In this document: piece after piece, positions 48,379 through 57,304 of the stretch
How positions within the stretch are numbered: the stretch's first letter is position 1
Layout: the number at the start of each line of letters is the position of its first letter
DNA from: Candidatus Dechloromonas phosphorivorans
Lineage (GTDB): Bacteria; Pseudomonadota; Gammaproteobacteria; Burkholderiales; Rhodocyclaceae
DNA length: 64,000 nucleotides
Direction: 5' to 3'
Assembly (NCBI GenBank): GCA_016709495.1
Contig: JADJMS010000047.1
Location: 186,001-250,000 of the forward strand
Notes under the pieces: generated by a model
Seen by the model: the letters and a program-made list of their open reading frames with translations, nothing else
Told to the model about the DNA's origin: nothing
The model's database searches: none
Position numbers and translations under genes: made by a program

Positions 48379-49527
48379 TTATGTAATTGTGAATTCATCG
48401 TGGTGGACCGCAGCCAATTCCTTGCGCCTTGCATCTGCCTTGGCCAAAGCATATTCAGCCAGTGTTTCTCTGAGCATGGCCAAGCCTTCACCGCTAATGG
48501 CACTGACTCGAACGCGCGCGATATTACCATATTCATCCCGATCGATTCCGGGCTCGGCCTCGGTCAAATCGATCTTGTTCCAGACAACAACCTGCCGCAT
48601 ACGACCCGCACCGATTTCATCGAGTACTTTATTGACTTGGTAGACCTGCTCATCCCGTGCATGGCTGGCGCTATCGACAATATGCAGCAGAATATCGGCA
48701 TCAATCGCCGCTTCCAGAGTGGCATGAAATGCATCAACCAGTGAGTGGGGCAAGTCGCGAATGAAACCGACCGTATCGGAAATAACAATATTGCCGGCGC
48801 CTTCAATCCATAGCTTGCGTGAAGTTGTATCAAGAGTGGCGAACAACTGATCTGCAGCAAAAACACCAGCGTGGGTCAACGCATTAAAAACCGTTGACTT
48901 GCCGGCGTTGGTGTAACCGACCAACGAAACATTGAGCACATCACCCCGCATGCGTGCCTTGCGCTGCACACCGCGCTGCCGCGACAGTTTTTCCAGACGC
49001 TCCTTGAGCAACTTGACACGCTTGCCCAACAGGCGACGGTCGGTTTCAAGCTGGGTTTCACCCGGACCACGCATGCCGATACCGCCTTGCTGTCTTTCAA
49101 GGTGAGTCCAGCCGCGCACCAGACGCGTAGATAGATGCTCAAGCTGAGCCAGCTCAACCTGCAACTTACCTTCTGCACTGGAGGCGCGCAGGGCAAAGAT
49201 ATCGAGAATCAGGCTGGTTCGGTCAATCACGCGACATTTGAGTTCGCGTTCGAGATTTCGTTCCTGCGCCGGAGAGAGCTCGTGGTTAAAAACCACCAGA
49301 TCAGCCTCACTTGCCGCCAGCATTGCCCCGATTTCCTGTACCTTACCTTTGCCGGCATAGGTTTTCGGGTCTGGGCTATGACGCCGCCCGCCGACCTCTG
49401 CCACAACATCGGCTCCCGCCGATTCGGTAAGCAAACGAACTTCTTCCAGTTGATCTTCGAGATCAGGCTGGCCGAAATCCAGCTGAACGATCACCGCACG
49501 TTCACCGGCGGTGGGTCGTTCATTCAT
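48379..49527 (-). CDS. hflX: Ribosome-associated GTPase HflX
   Basis: A 382-aa GTPase that binds 50S subunits and splits stalled ribosomes under stress. The N-terminal HflX domain contains GGRRHSPDPKTYAGKGKVQEI, VVFNHELSPAQERNLER and RTSLILDIFALRASSAEGKLQVELAQL in parts. A central GPGETQLETDRRLL helix links to the G domain: GYTNAGKSTVFNAL (G1), DTTSRKLW, DTVGFIRDLPHSLV (G3) and WNKIDL (G4). Full length. It sits between hfq and hflK, the conserved order. Confidence 0.93.
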   Translation of the reverse strand: MNERPTAGERAVIVQLDFGQPDLEDQLEEVRLLTESAGADVVAEVGGRRHSPDPKTYAGKGKVQEIGAMLAASEADLVVFNHELSPAQERNLERELKCRVIDRTSLILDIFALRASSAEGKLQVELAQLEHLSTRLVRGWTHLERQQGGIGMRGPGETQLETDRRLLGKRVKLLKERLEKLSRQRGVQRKARMRGDVLNVSLVGYTNAGKSTVFNALTHAGVFAADQLFATLDTTSRKLWIEGAGNIVISDTVGFIRDLPHSLVDAFHATLEAAIDADILLHIVDSASHARDEQVYQVNKVLDEIGAGRMRQVVVWNKIDLTEAEPGIDRDEYGNIARVRVSAISGEGLAMLRETLAEYALAKADARRKELAAVHHDEFTIT

Positions 49528-49553
49528 GGGCGTTTACGGTTTCTAGGAGAAGA

Positions 49554-49574
49554 GGCCCGCAATTTTCGCGGGCC
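49554..49574 (-). terminator. Hairpin between hfq and hflX
   Basis: GGCCCGC and GCGGGCC flank a 7-base loop between the hfq stop and the hflX start. The following bases on the minus strand (TCTTCTCC) are only moderately T-rich, so it may attenuate rather than stop transcription, letting hfq be made in excess. Confidence 0.5.
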
Positions 49575-49590
49575 TTGTGACAGTTCGGAA

Positions 49591-49827
49591 TTATTCCGCT
49601 GCCTGCTCTTGCTGGAGGTTGACCGGACGCGCCGGCACCACCGTCGATATAGCGTGTTTGTACACCATTTGCGTCACGGTGTTTTTAAGCAACACGACGT
49701 ACTGATCAAAAGATTCAACCTGGCCCTGCAATTTGATCCCGTTAACCAGGTAAATCGAAACGGGAACGTGCTCGCGGCGAAGTGCGTTGAGGAAGGGGTC
49801 TTGTAGGAGTTGCCCTTTGTTGCTCAT
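49591..49827 (-). CDS. hfq: RNA chaperone Hfq
   Basis: A 78-aa Sm-fold hexameric chaperone that pairs small RNAs with mRNAs. The Met at 49827 is used; the longer frame adds MELYT without a ribosome site. The Sm1 motif is LLQDPFLNALRREHVPVSIYLVNGIKLQGQ in two stretches and Sm2 is the invariant YKHAISTVVPAR. The proximal-site residues Q8, K56 and H57 are in place (GQLLQDPF, YKHA). First gene of the hfq-hflX-hflK-hflC group. Confidence 0.97.
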   Translation of the reverse strand: MSNKGQLLQDPFLNALRREHVPVSIYLVNGIKLQGQVESFDQYVVLLKNTVTQMVYKHAISTVVPARPVNLQQEQAAE

Positions 49828-49905
49828 GGTGTAGAGCTCCATGTATGTTGTTATGAGGTGACTAATGTACCGAATAATACTTCGGCGTGGAGAACAATTT
49901 GCTGA

Positions 49906-51237
49906 TTACTTTTTATCTTTGTCGGCAAAGGGATTTTTTGCACTGACAAACTGGATTCGCAAAGGCGTTCCCTGCAGTTTGAACGCTTCACGGAAAGTAT
50001 GCTCCAGATAACGACGATAGCTGTCGGTAATTTTATCAACCGCATTGCCGTGCACCACAATTATCGGCGGATTTGAACCGCCCTGGTGCGCGTAACGCGG
50101 TTTCGGACGGAACAAACCGAACTTGGCCGGCGCTTGACGGGCGACGGCATCAGCCAACACACGCGCCAAGCGTGGTGTCGACATTTTGGTGATGGCGGCC
50201 GCATAGGCAGCATCGACTGAACGAAATATCGATTCGAGACCGATATTTTGCTTGGCCGAAACAAAATGGAATTTCGCAAAATCAAGGAATTTCAGTTTGC
50301 GCTGCAAAACCAGACGAGTCTGTTCGCGGGTATAGGTATCGAGACCATCCCACTTATTGACCGCAACGACCAGGGCACGGCCTGACTGGACGATGAAGTC
50401 GGCAATATGGGCATCCTGTTCGGAAACATCCGCCTGCGCGTCAACCATCAGGATAACGACGTTTGAGTCTTCAATCGCTTTGAGGGTCTTCACCACCGAG
50501 AACTTCTCGATAGACTCAAAGACCTTGCCGCGTTTGCGCATACCGGCAGTATCAACCAGTATGTACTTTTTACCGCCGCGCTCGAAATCGATTTCGATCG
50601 AATCACGCGTTGTACCCGGCTGATCGAAGGCGATAACGCGCTCTTCACCAAGCAGGGTATTGATCATGGTTGATTTTCCGACATTGGGACGACCAACAAT
50701 GGCAACCCGAATAGCCGAGGATTTTTCTTCCGTCTCATCAGGCTCGGGAAAGGATTCAAGCGCCAATTCGAGCAGGCCACGAACGCCTTCACCGTGCGCA
50801 GAGGAAATGGCATTCGGCTCGCCCAGACCTAGTTCGTGGAAATCCGCCTCGGCGATTCCAGAATTTATACCTTCCGCCTTGTTGACCGCAACAAACACCG
50901 GCCGCGCCAGACGACGCAGCATATTAGCGATTTCCTTGTCGTGCGGTGTCAGACCGGCGCGTGCATCGACGACAAAGATAACAGCATCCGACTCGACAAT
51001 GGCCTGCTCAGTCTGACGTGCCATTTCATGCATGATGCCGTCTTTGACCATTGGTTCAAAGCCACCGGTATCAACCACCAAATAAGGCTTTCCACCAATT
51101 TTGCCATGTCCGTAATGACGGTCGCGTGTCAGACCCGGCATGTCGGCAACGATCGCGTCGCGCGACTTGGTCAGACGGTTGAAAAGCGTGGATTTGCCGA
51201 CGTTAGGTCGGCCGACGAGTACGATTGTTGGTTTCAT
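49906..51237 (-). CDS. der: Ribosome biogenesis GTPase Der (EngA)
   Basis: A 443-aa essential GTPase for 50S assembly with two tandem G domains and a KH-like C-terminus. Domain one: VGRPNVGKSTLFNRLT, DTGGFEPMVKDGI, VNKAEGI. Domain two: VGRPNVGKSTMINTLLGEERVI, DTAGMRKRGKVFE, VNKWDGLD. The C-terminal region ends RRYLEHTFREAFKLQGTPLRIQF in two parts, then KNPFAD. Full length. It overlaps bamB by 4 bases and is probably co-transcribed with it. Confidence 0.95.
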   Translation of the reverse strand: MKPTIVLVGRPNVGKSTLFNRLTKSRDAIVADMPGLTRDRHYGHGKIGGKPYLVVDTGGFEPMVKDGIMHEMARQTEQAIVESDAVIFVVDARAGLTPHDKEIANMLRRLARPVFVAVNKAEGINSGIAEADFHELGLGEPNAISSAHGEGVRGLLELALESFPEPDETEEKSSAIRVAIVGRPNVGKSTMINTLLGEERVIAFDQPGTTRDSIEIDFERGGKKYILVDTAGMRKRGKVFESIEKFSVVKTLKAIEDSNVVILMVDAQADVSEQDAHIADFIVQSGRALVVAVNKWDGLDTYTREQTRLVLQRKLKFLDFAKFHFVSAKQNIGLESIFRSVDAAYAAAITKMSTPRLARVLADAVARQAPAKFGLFRPKPRYAHQGGSNPPIIVVHGNAVDKITDSYRRYLEHTFREAFKLQGTPLRIQFVSAKNPFADKDKK

Positions 51238-52392
51238 TGAGCCTCGATTGCGCTGACGCTACCGCCGGCAGTCTGCACCAAAAAGTTGGTGCCGATAATT
51301 TGTATGGGTGCTCTGACTGGCGTGCCGTCTGTCTTGTGGCGAGCGGCAAAGCTGCCATCTTCACGCGACAGAAAATGGACGATGCCTTCAGCATCAGCCA
51401 CAGCCACCAGGCCACGGCGCACGGCTGGTCCTGAAACGCGACGATTCAGCAATTTATCCTGCTTCCACAGGCTGCTGCCGGAAAGGCGATCAAGCGCATG
51501 GACAGCACCTTTTTCATCAGTCAAAAACAGGTAACGACCATCAATTGCCAAACCAGATGCGGATGAAAAGTCACGCGCCCAAATTGTCGCGCCGCCCTGC
51601 CCTAGGTCAAAACAGGCAACCCGGCCTTGAAAGGCAACGGCACAGACTTGTGTACCATCGATAACCGGCACGGAAACAATATCGGCAACGCGATCAAGCT
51701 CGGTTGCCCCCTTGGGCAAGGCAACTGTACCTTCCCAGACCGGTGCGCCATTCTGCAAGCCAAGGGCGACCAGTTTGCCACCAGGAAAGCCAACGAAGAC
51801 ATAGCGATCACCAAAGATGGGGGGTGCGGTATTACGTAGTGACAGAGCTGGCGTAGCACGTTGATAGACCCACTTGCGTCCACCATCGGCCAGATCGAAC
51901 AGGAATACCCGGTTATCACCACTACGCACGGCCACGCCATCAGCACCAATAGCCGGCGCGGCCAGCACTTCGCTTGAGACGCGCGCCTGCCACTTGGCTG
52001 AACCATCCTCCGCCGAGAAAGCCAGCACCTCGCCCTTGGCCGTGCCAACCACGACCAGATTGGCATTTGCACCAACCCCTGCCGAAATTGGCTGACCAAC
52101 TTTGGTCCGCCAGATTGTCTTGCCATCTTCCAGTTTGTAGATTGAGCCATCAGCTTCGGCGACGAGCCGAATTTCCGACTATCGCCGGAACGAATGTGTA
52201 GTCACGCGCCTTGCCTGCACTGAACGACCATTGCGTCCGCACTTCTGCTGTTGCGGTAAACGGCTTCAAGACCGCCATTTTTAGGCCTGAGCTTGCAAAT
52301 GGGTTGATTGCATCAATTCCCTCGGAAATTGTGGCACAACCTGCCAGCAGCAGGGAAACAGAGGACAAGAGAGCGATCAGACGCAATGACAT
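51234..52392 (-). CDS. bamB: Outer membrane assembly lipoprotein BamB (frameshifted)
   Basis: An eight-bladed PQQ/beta-propeller lipoprotein of the BAM complex that inserts beta-barrel proteins, about 385 aa. The N-terminal frame has the signal and lipobox LLLAGC (start 52392), then the first propeller strands (VRTQWSFSAGKARDYTFVPAI). It is broken near 52165-52180; the downstream frame continues EADGSIYKLEDGKTIWRTKVG, VVVGTAKGEVLAFSAEDGSAKW and the repeated blades (DRYVFVGFPGGKLVALGLQNG, ALDRLSGSSLWKQDKLL). Overlaps der, and the start touches the stop of yfgM. Confidence 0.9.
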
Positions 52393-53030
52393 CAGGCTGC
52401 CTCACCTAAACTGTCTATTTTCTGTTGCAACAATTCGCTACCGACGCCGGTTTTACCCTCACTCTTGGTTTGGGCCACCTTATACGCAGCGAGCGCTTCA
52501 GCTTTTTTACCTTGTGCACCGAGAATATCGCCTTTTAGTTCCTGAAAGCGTGAAGCGAATGCGGCAGCATGACTGAAATCCAGTTGCTTGAGCGCCTCAT
52601 CGAAAGACTTCTCATCAAGCAGCACTGCCGCCAAACGCAGACGCGCGATGTCCTTGATTTCATCCTTGCCGTTGTCAGCCGCCCAACCTAACTGTGCCTT
52701 GGCCGTCTTGAGATCACCGGCTTCAAAAGACTGTTTGCCGGCCTGCAAGGCACCCAAGGCGGCGTAGGCCGTACCGCCAAACTTCTCAGCCAGTTCGCCT
52801 GCCGCAGCTTTGATCTTCTGGGCATCGCGTACTGCAACAGCCTGCTCCAGAACGCTATAAATCGCCGCTGCCTGCGCTGACTGTCCACGCTGATACCAGT
52901 TCCAGCCTTGCCAGCCGATAACCGCCAGACATGCCACCGTCACCACAGTGGTCAGCAGATTGCCGTACATATTCCACCAGGTTTTCAGTGAAGCTATCTG
53001 TTCCTGCTCTTCGAGGTCGTAATGGGCCAT
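52392..53030 (-). CDS. yfgM: YfgM-like tetratricopeptide protein
   Basis: A 212-aa single-pass inner-membrane protein, an ancillary partner of the SecYEG translocon that links to periplasmic chaperones. It starts MAHYDLEEQEQIASLKTWWNMYGN, has one membrane helix (LLTTVVTVACLAVIGWQGW), and then TPR-like helical pairs with ALEQ/ALGALQAGK spacing. The start follows hisS closely, and the stop overlaps the bamB start. This hisS-yfgM-bamB-der order is common in beta- and gammaproteobacteria. Confidence 0.9.
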   Translation of the reverse strand: MAHYDLEEQEQIASLKTWWNMYGNLLTTVVTVACLAVIGWQGWNWYQRGQSAQAAAIYSVLEQAVAVRDAQKIKAAAGELAEKFGGTAYAALGALQAGKQSFEAGDLKTAKAQLGWAADNGKDEIKDIARLRLAAVLLDEKSFDEALKQLDFSHAAAFASRFQELKGDILGAQGKKAEALAAYKVAQTKSEGKTGVGSELLQQKIDSLGEAA

Positions 53031-53035
53031 GTTGC

Positions 53036-54325
53036 TTATTCCTCTTCATCCGAATCAATAAGTTGGCCGATGATGGCTTCAGCCAGTGCATCGACTTTCA
53101 GTTTACGTTGTTCTGCGCCACCTTCGCGCAACGACTTCAACTGGACTTCGCCAGTCGATGCTTCGTCATCGCCAATGATGACGGCGAAAGTTGCACCGCT
53201 ACCATCAGCCTTTTTCATCTGTGACTTGAAACTGCCGCCACCACAATGCTGCAGCACATCAATACCCTGATCGCGCAAGCCTTCGGCAACCTGGAAGGCC
53301 ATCCGCGAGGCAATATCGCCTTGATGCACCAGGTAGACATCCGGTGCCGGTGCCGTCGGCTCACCACCGGCATCCTTGATCAAGGCGATCAGGCGCTCGA
53401 TACCCATGGCGAAGCCGCAGGCCGGCGTTGGTTTGCCGCCCAGTTGCTCGACCAGACCATCATAGCGACCACCGGCGCAAACCGTACCTTGCGCACCTAG
53501 CTTGTCGGTCACCCATTCGAAGACGGTTAGATTGTAATAATCGAGGCCACGAACCAGACGCGGGTTGATCTTGAAGGGAATGCCGGCATCGCGCAGGACG
53601 CGCTGGACACCTTCGAAATGGGCGAGCGATTCTGCGCCCAAGTAATCTATCAGTTTCGGCGCAGCGCTGCACATTGCCTGCATGGCCGGATTTTTAGTGT
53701 CGAGAATGCGTAACGGGTTGGTGTGCAGGCGGCGCTTGGCCTCTTCGTCGAGCAACTCGGCATTTTCCTCGAAATAAGTGATCAGGGCTGCGCGATGCTG
53801 GGCGCGCTCTTCCGGCTGGCCGAGGCTGTTCAGTTGCAGTTCAATGCCATCCAGCCCAAGATCGGCCCACAGGCGGGCACCCATCAGGATCATTTCGGCA
53901 TCGATATCCGGGCCGGACATGCCAAAAGACTCGACACCGACTTGATGAAATTGGCGGTAGCGTCCCTTTTGCGGGCGCTCGTGGCGGAACATCTGGCCAA
54001 TGTAGTAAAGGCGTTGCGTCTGCCGCGCCGCCAGATTGTGCTCGATGATGGCGCGCACGCAGCCGGCAGTGCCCTCCGGGCGCAGGGTCAGCGCTTCACC
54101 GTTCAGGCCATCGATGAAGGAATACATTTCCTTCTCAACGATATCGGTTACTTCGCCTATGGCACGCTTGAACAGCGGTGTCGGCTCAACGATGGGCATG
54201 CGGATCGGGCGATAGCCGTAGCTCTTGAGCCACGACCGGATGGTGTCCTCGAACAGCTCCCAGAATGCCGCTTCTTCAGGCAGGATGTCGTTCATCCCGC
54301 GCACGGCTTGCAGTGTTTGACTCAT
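53036..54325 (-). CDS. hisS: Histidyl-tRNA synthetase
   Basis: A 429-aa class II synthetase charging tRNA-His. Motifs: N-terminal QTLQAVRGMNDILPEEAAFWE, motif 2 (LTLRPEGTAGCVRAIIEHNL with RHERPQKGRYRQFHQ), the His-specific LVRGLDYYNLTVFEWV and motif 3 (GCGFAMGIERLIALI). The C-terminal anticodon-binding domain has DVYLVHQGDIA and FAVIIGDDEASTGEVQLKSL. Full length. It overlaps ispG by 4 bases. Confidence 0.97.
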   Translation of the reverse strand: MSQTLQAVRGMNDILPEEAAFWELFEDTIRSWLKSYGYRPIRMPIVEPTPLFKRAIGEVTDIVEKEMYSFIDGLNGEALTLRPEGTAGCVRAIIEHNLAARQTQRLYYIGQMFRHERPQKGRYRQFHQVGVESFGMSGPDIDAEMILMGARLWADLGLDGIELQLNSLGQPEERAQHRAALITYFEENAELLDEEAKRRLHTNPLRILDTKNPAMQAMCSAAPKLIDYLGAESLAHFEGVQRVLRDAGIPFKINPRLVRGLDYYNLTVFEWVTDKLGAQGTVCAGGRYDGLVEQLGGKPTPACGFAMGIERLIALIKDAGGEPTAPAPDVYLVHQGDIASRMAFQVAEGLRDQGIDVLQHCGGGSFKSQMKKADGSGATFAVIIGDDEASTGEVQLKSLREGGAEQRKLKVDALAEAIIGQLIDSDEEE

Positions 54326-55551
54326 GCTTGCAGTTTCTTCTTGTAGGTACGCGCGACGTAGCGCTCAATGATTTGTTTGAACTCGTTGGCGATATTGTCA
54401 CCCTTCAAGGTGACAGTTTTCTCCCCATCTTCGTACACCGGTGCCGAAGGCGCTTCACCAGTTCCCGGCAGGGAAATACCGATATTGGCGTGTTTGGACT
54501 CGCCCGGACCATTAACGATACAGCCCATGACAGCCAGCGTCATGTTCTCGGCACCGTCGTATTGCAGCTTCCATTCCGGCATTTTGGCGCGCACAAAATC
54601 CTGCACCTGACCAGCCAATTCCTGGAAAAAGGTGCTGGTTGTCCGGCCACAACCTGGGCAGGCTGCAACCATCGGTGTAAACGCACGCAACCCCATTGTC
54701 TGCAGGATTTCCTGAGCGACGATGACTTCCTGGGTGCGCGAACCGCCGGGTTCCGGGGTCAGCGATATGCGAATGGTGTCGCCGATGCCTTCCTGCAACA
54801 AAACCGAGAGCGCAGCGGTCGATGCGACAATCCCCTTGGAACCCATGCCCGCCTCGGTCAAACCAAGGTGCAGGGCATAGTCGGCACGCTTCGACAATTC
54901 GCGATAAATGGCAATCAAATCCTGCACACTGGAAACCTTGCAGGACAGTATTATTTTTTCGCCGGCCAAGCCAACTTCTTCCGCCTTGGCAGCGGATTCC
55001 AACGCCGAGGTGACCATCGCCTGGCGCATGATCGCGGTGGCATCCAATGGCTGCGGTCGACGCGAATTTTCGTCCATTATTCTTGCCAGCAGATTCTGGT
55101 CGAGGCTGCCCCAGTTAACGCCGATGCGCACTGGCTTGTCGTACTTGCAAGCCAGTTCAACCATCTGGGCGAACTGTTCGTCCTTCTTTTTACCAAAACC
55201 GACGTTGCCCGGGTTGATCCGGTACTTGGCCAGCGTTTCGGCACAAGCCGGGTGTTCGGTCAGCAATCGATGGCCGTTGTAATGAAAGTCGCCGATCAGC
55301 GGCACATTGCAATTCATCCGGTCGAGGTGCTCGCGGATTTTCGGCACGGCAGCAGCCGCTTCCAGGGTATTGACTGTGATCCGCACCAATTCCGAACCAG
55401 CGCGCGCCAACTCGGCGCACTGCAAGGCAGTGACAAGATAGTCGGCCGTATCGGTATTGGTCATCGACTGGATGACCACCGGCGCATCACCGCCGGTTTT
55501 GACGTGACCAATCAGACAGGAACGGGTTAGGCGTTTGTTACTGGCGCTCAC
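54322..55551 (-). CDS. ispG: 4-hydroxy-3-methylbut-2-enyl diphosphate synthase IspG
   Basis: A 409-aa iron-sulfur enzyme of the MEP isoprenoid pathway. It starts with the flavodoxin-interacting TIM-barrel (VIQSMTNTDTADYLVTALQC, VRIGVNWGSLDQNLL) and has the C-terminal cluster domain: ACPGCGRTTSTFFQEL (two cluster Cys), VMGCIVNGPGESKHANIGISLPGTGEAP in two parts (third Cys and the catalytic Glu). The length is standard for proteobacterial IspG. It sits 3 bases after rodZ. Confidence 0.96.
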   Translation of the reverse strand: MSASNKRLTRSCLIGHVKTGGDAPVVIQSMTNTDTADYLVTALQCAELARAGSELVRITVNTLEAAAAVPKIREHLDRMNCNVPLIGDFHYNGHRLLTEHPACAETLAKYRINPGNVGFGKKKDEQFAQMVELACKYDKPVRIGVNWGSLDQNLLARIMDENSRRPQPLDATAIMRQAMVTSALESAAKAEEVGLAGEKIILSCKVSSVQDLIAIYRELSKRADYALHLGLTEAGMGSKGIVASTAALSVLLQEGIGDTIRISLTPEPGGSRTQEVIVAQEILQTMGLRAFTPMVAACPGCGRTTSTFFQELAGQVQDFVRAKMPEWKLQYDGAENMTLAVMGCIVNGPGESKHANIGISLPGTGEAPSAPVYEDGEKTVTLKGDNIANEFKQIIERYVARTYKKKLQA

Positions 55552-55554
55552 CGC

Positions 55555-56508
55555 TTACTCCAGCACCAACCGAGCGACATCACCACGTGCATAAGGGACC
55601 AGATCAATCGGTTCGCCGCGCCAGAATAGTTTGACGCCCGGAGAATACCCAATCACCAGCGAGAGTGGCCCTTGACCGCTGACAGAACGCTCACCACCGG
55701 GCATGAGACGCTCGGAGAAAACCACCTTGCTATCGCGGTCACGAACCTCTATCCACGATTCTTTTTCAACCACAAAGCGTAGTTGCGCATTGCCTGCCAA
55801 CGGTTTTGAATTTTCTGGCGTCGCGACGGCTGCAGGGGCCGGAACAAGTTGCTCCGGCGGCGTCAGTGCCTGCGGATTCATGACTTGTTGCGGCGTTGCA
55901 CCCGGTGGAAAAACCGGCTCAGCCGGCGCAACCGGCGCAGCAGGTGGCGCTGCTACAGGGGTTTCAGCAGCCGCTTTGGCAACCGCTGGCGCTTCAGCCT
56001 CGCTCTTGCGTGCCAGAGAGTTAATTGTCGACTGTGCAGTCTCGCGCAACGAAGAAAGATCTTTGTCCAGCAAGAAATAGACAAGTGCAGCTGCAACCAC
56101 CAGCAGCAAACCAAAGACAACCACCATGCGGTCACGGCGTGGTGCGCCAAAAGTTGCCCCCGAACGCATACTTGCCGGCTCGGGTTCCGGCATATTCAGC
56201 GTATCAACGGGCTTATGCAAAACCACATCCAGTTGCGCCATCAACGGCGCCGAATCAATCTGGACCAGGCGCGCGTAGTTGCGCACAAAACCGCGAATAA
56301 AAGTTTGGCCTGGCAAGCCTTGCCAGTCGCCATTTTCCAAGGATTCAACCTGTCGCGGGCCAAGCTTGAGGGCTTGAGCCACATCGGCCACTTCCAGCAT
56401 GCGCGCCTTGCGTGCAGCGCTCAGCTGCTCGCCAACAGACTGCACCACGGCATGAACCACTTCATTTCCGGCATCAATTTCTGATGTCGGAATCAACACA
56501 TCACTCAT
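55555..56508 (-). CDS. rodZ: RodZ-like helix-turn-helix membrane protein
   Basis: A 317-aa bitopic protein with a cytoplasmic helix-turn-helix (LSAARKARMLEVADVAQALKLGPRQVESLENGDW), one membrane helix (VVVFGLLLVVAAALVYFL) and a periplasmic DUF4115 domain (AQLRFVVEKESWIEVRDRDSKVVFSERLMPGG in parts). This is the RodZ plan, which couples MreB filaments to wall synthesis. The Ala/Pro-rich linker between helix and domain is about 90 residues. It overlaps pilF by 4 bases and stands right before ispG. Confidence 0.85.
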   Translation of the reverse strand: MSDVLIPTSEIDAGNEVVHAVVQSVGEQLSAARKARMLEVADVAQALKLGPRQVESLENGDWQGLPGQTFIRGFVRNYARLVQIDSAPLMAQLDVVLHKPVDTLNMPEPEPASMRSGATFGAPRRDRMVVVFGLLLVVAAALVYFLLDKDLSSLRETAQSTINSLARKSEAEAPAVAKAAAETPVAAPPAAPVAPAEPVFPPGATPQQVMNPQALTPPEQLVPAPAAVATPENSKPLAGNAQLRFVVEKESWIEVRDRDSKVVFSERLMPGGERSVSGQGPLSLVIGYSPGVKLFWRGEPIDLVPYARGDVARLVLE

Positions 56509-57299
56509 TCAAAATTCCCCTTGAGGAAAGCTGCGTACTCAGGCGATGTCGGGTAACGCAAGCGCAAGATCGCCGCATAATTCCCTTCCAAAGCCTTGTT
56601 CCCCATTTTTCTTTCAATTCGCAGCCCCAGCCAAAGTGCATCGACTGAAGGCGGCTCCATCATTTTCATTGCTTCGTTAACATAACGACGCGACTCTTCA
56701 AGCAAGCCGCGCTGGTAATACAGTTTCGCCAATTGGACACGCGCCTGCGGTGCGCCATCTCTGGCCAAACGTACCGCCTGCGTCAAATAGCGCTCTGCAC
56801 CTTCCACATCACCCGCCTTCAAAGCACAGGTACCTGCATTGGTATAGGCACGATCCGGAGTTTCATAGAGCGGATTTTTCAATGCGGTCAGAAAATAGCT
56901 GATCGATTGCCGCTCTTTGCCTGTCTGACACAAATACCAGCCGTAATTGTTGTTCACATCGGCATCATTCGGCGCATAACTCATTGCCCGCTGAAAATCC
57001 TCATCTGCCTTGGCATACTCTTTTAAATAAGCATGGACCAAGCCACGCACGCTATAAGCAGGGTAATAGCTGGAGTCCGCATCAAGCGCAATGCGCAATT
57101 CGTCAATGGCAACCGCCATATTGCCATCCTGGAAATACAGTGCACCCAGTTCAGTGTGAATTTTGGCGCGATTGCGCGGATCAGAGCTTTTATCGCCCTT
57201 CTGGCCCATGCCTTGAAATTCTGCCATCCCCTGAGCGTGGACCGTAACAGAACCGAACAAAGCAATGCATAAACCAAGCGCCAGTTGCTTTATTGCCAT
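56505..57299 (-). CDS. pilF: Type IV pilus biogenesis protein PilF/PilW
   Basis: A 264-aa secreted TPR protein that helps the PilQ secretin assemble in the outer membrane. The Met at 57299 gives a signal peptide (KQLALGLCIALFGSVTVHAQ); the longer frame runs into rlmN. Five or more TPR units follow: ALYFQDGNMAVAIDELRIAL, YLKEYAKADEDFQRAM, DVNNNYGWYLCQTGKERQSI, ALKAGDVEGAERYLTQA and YYQRGLLEESRRYV. No lipobox Cys at the cleavage site. It follows rlmN by 5 bases. Confidence 0.88.
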   Translation of the reverse strand: MAIKQLALGLCIALFGSVTVHAQGMAEFQGMGQKGDKSSDPRNRAKIHTELGALYFQDGNMAVAIDELRIALDADSSYYPAYSVRGLVHAYLKEYAKADEDFQRAMSYAPNDADVNNNYGWYLCQTGKERQSISYFLTALKNPLYETPDRAYTNAGTCALKAGDVEGAERYLTQAVRLARDGAPQARVQLAKLYYQRGLLEESRRYVNEAMKMMEPPSVDALWLGLRIERKMGNKALEGNYAAILRLRYPTSPEYAAFLKGNFE

Positions 57300-57304
57300 G
57301 GCTT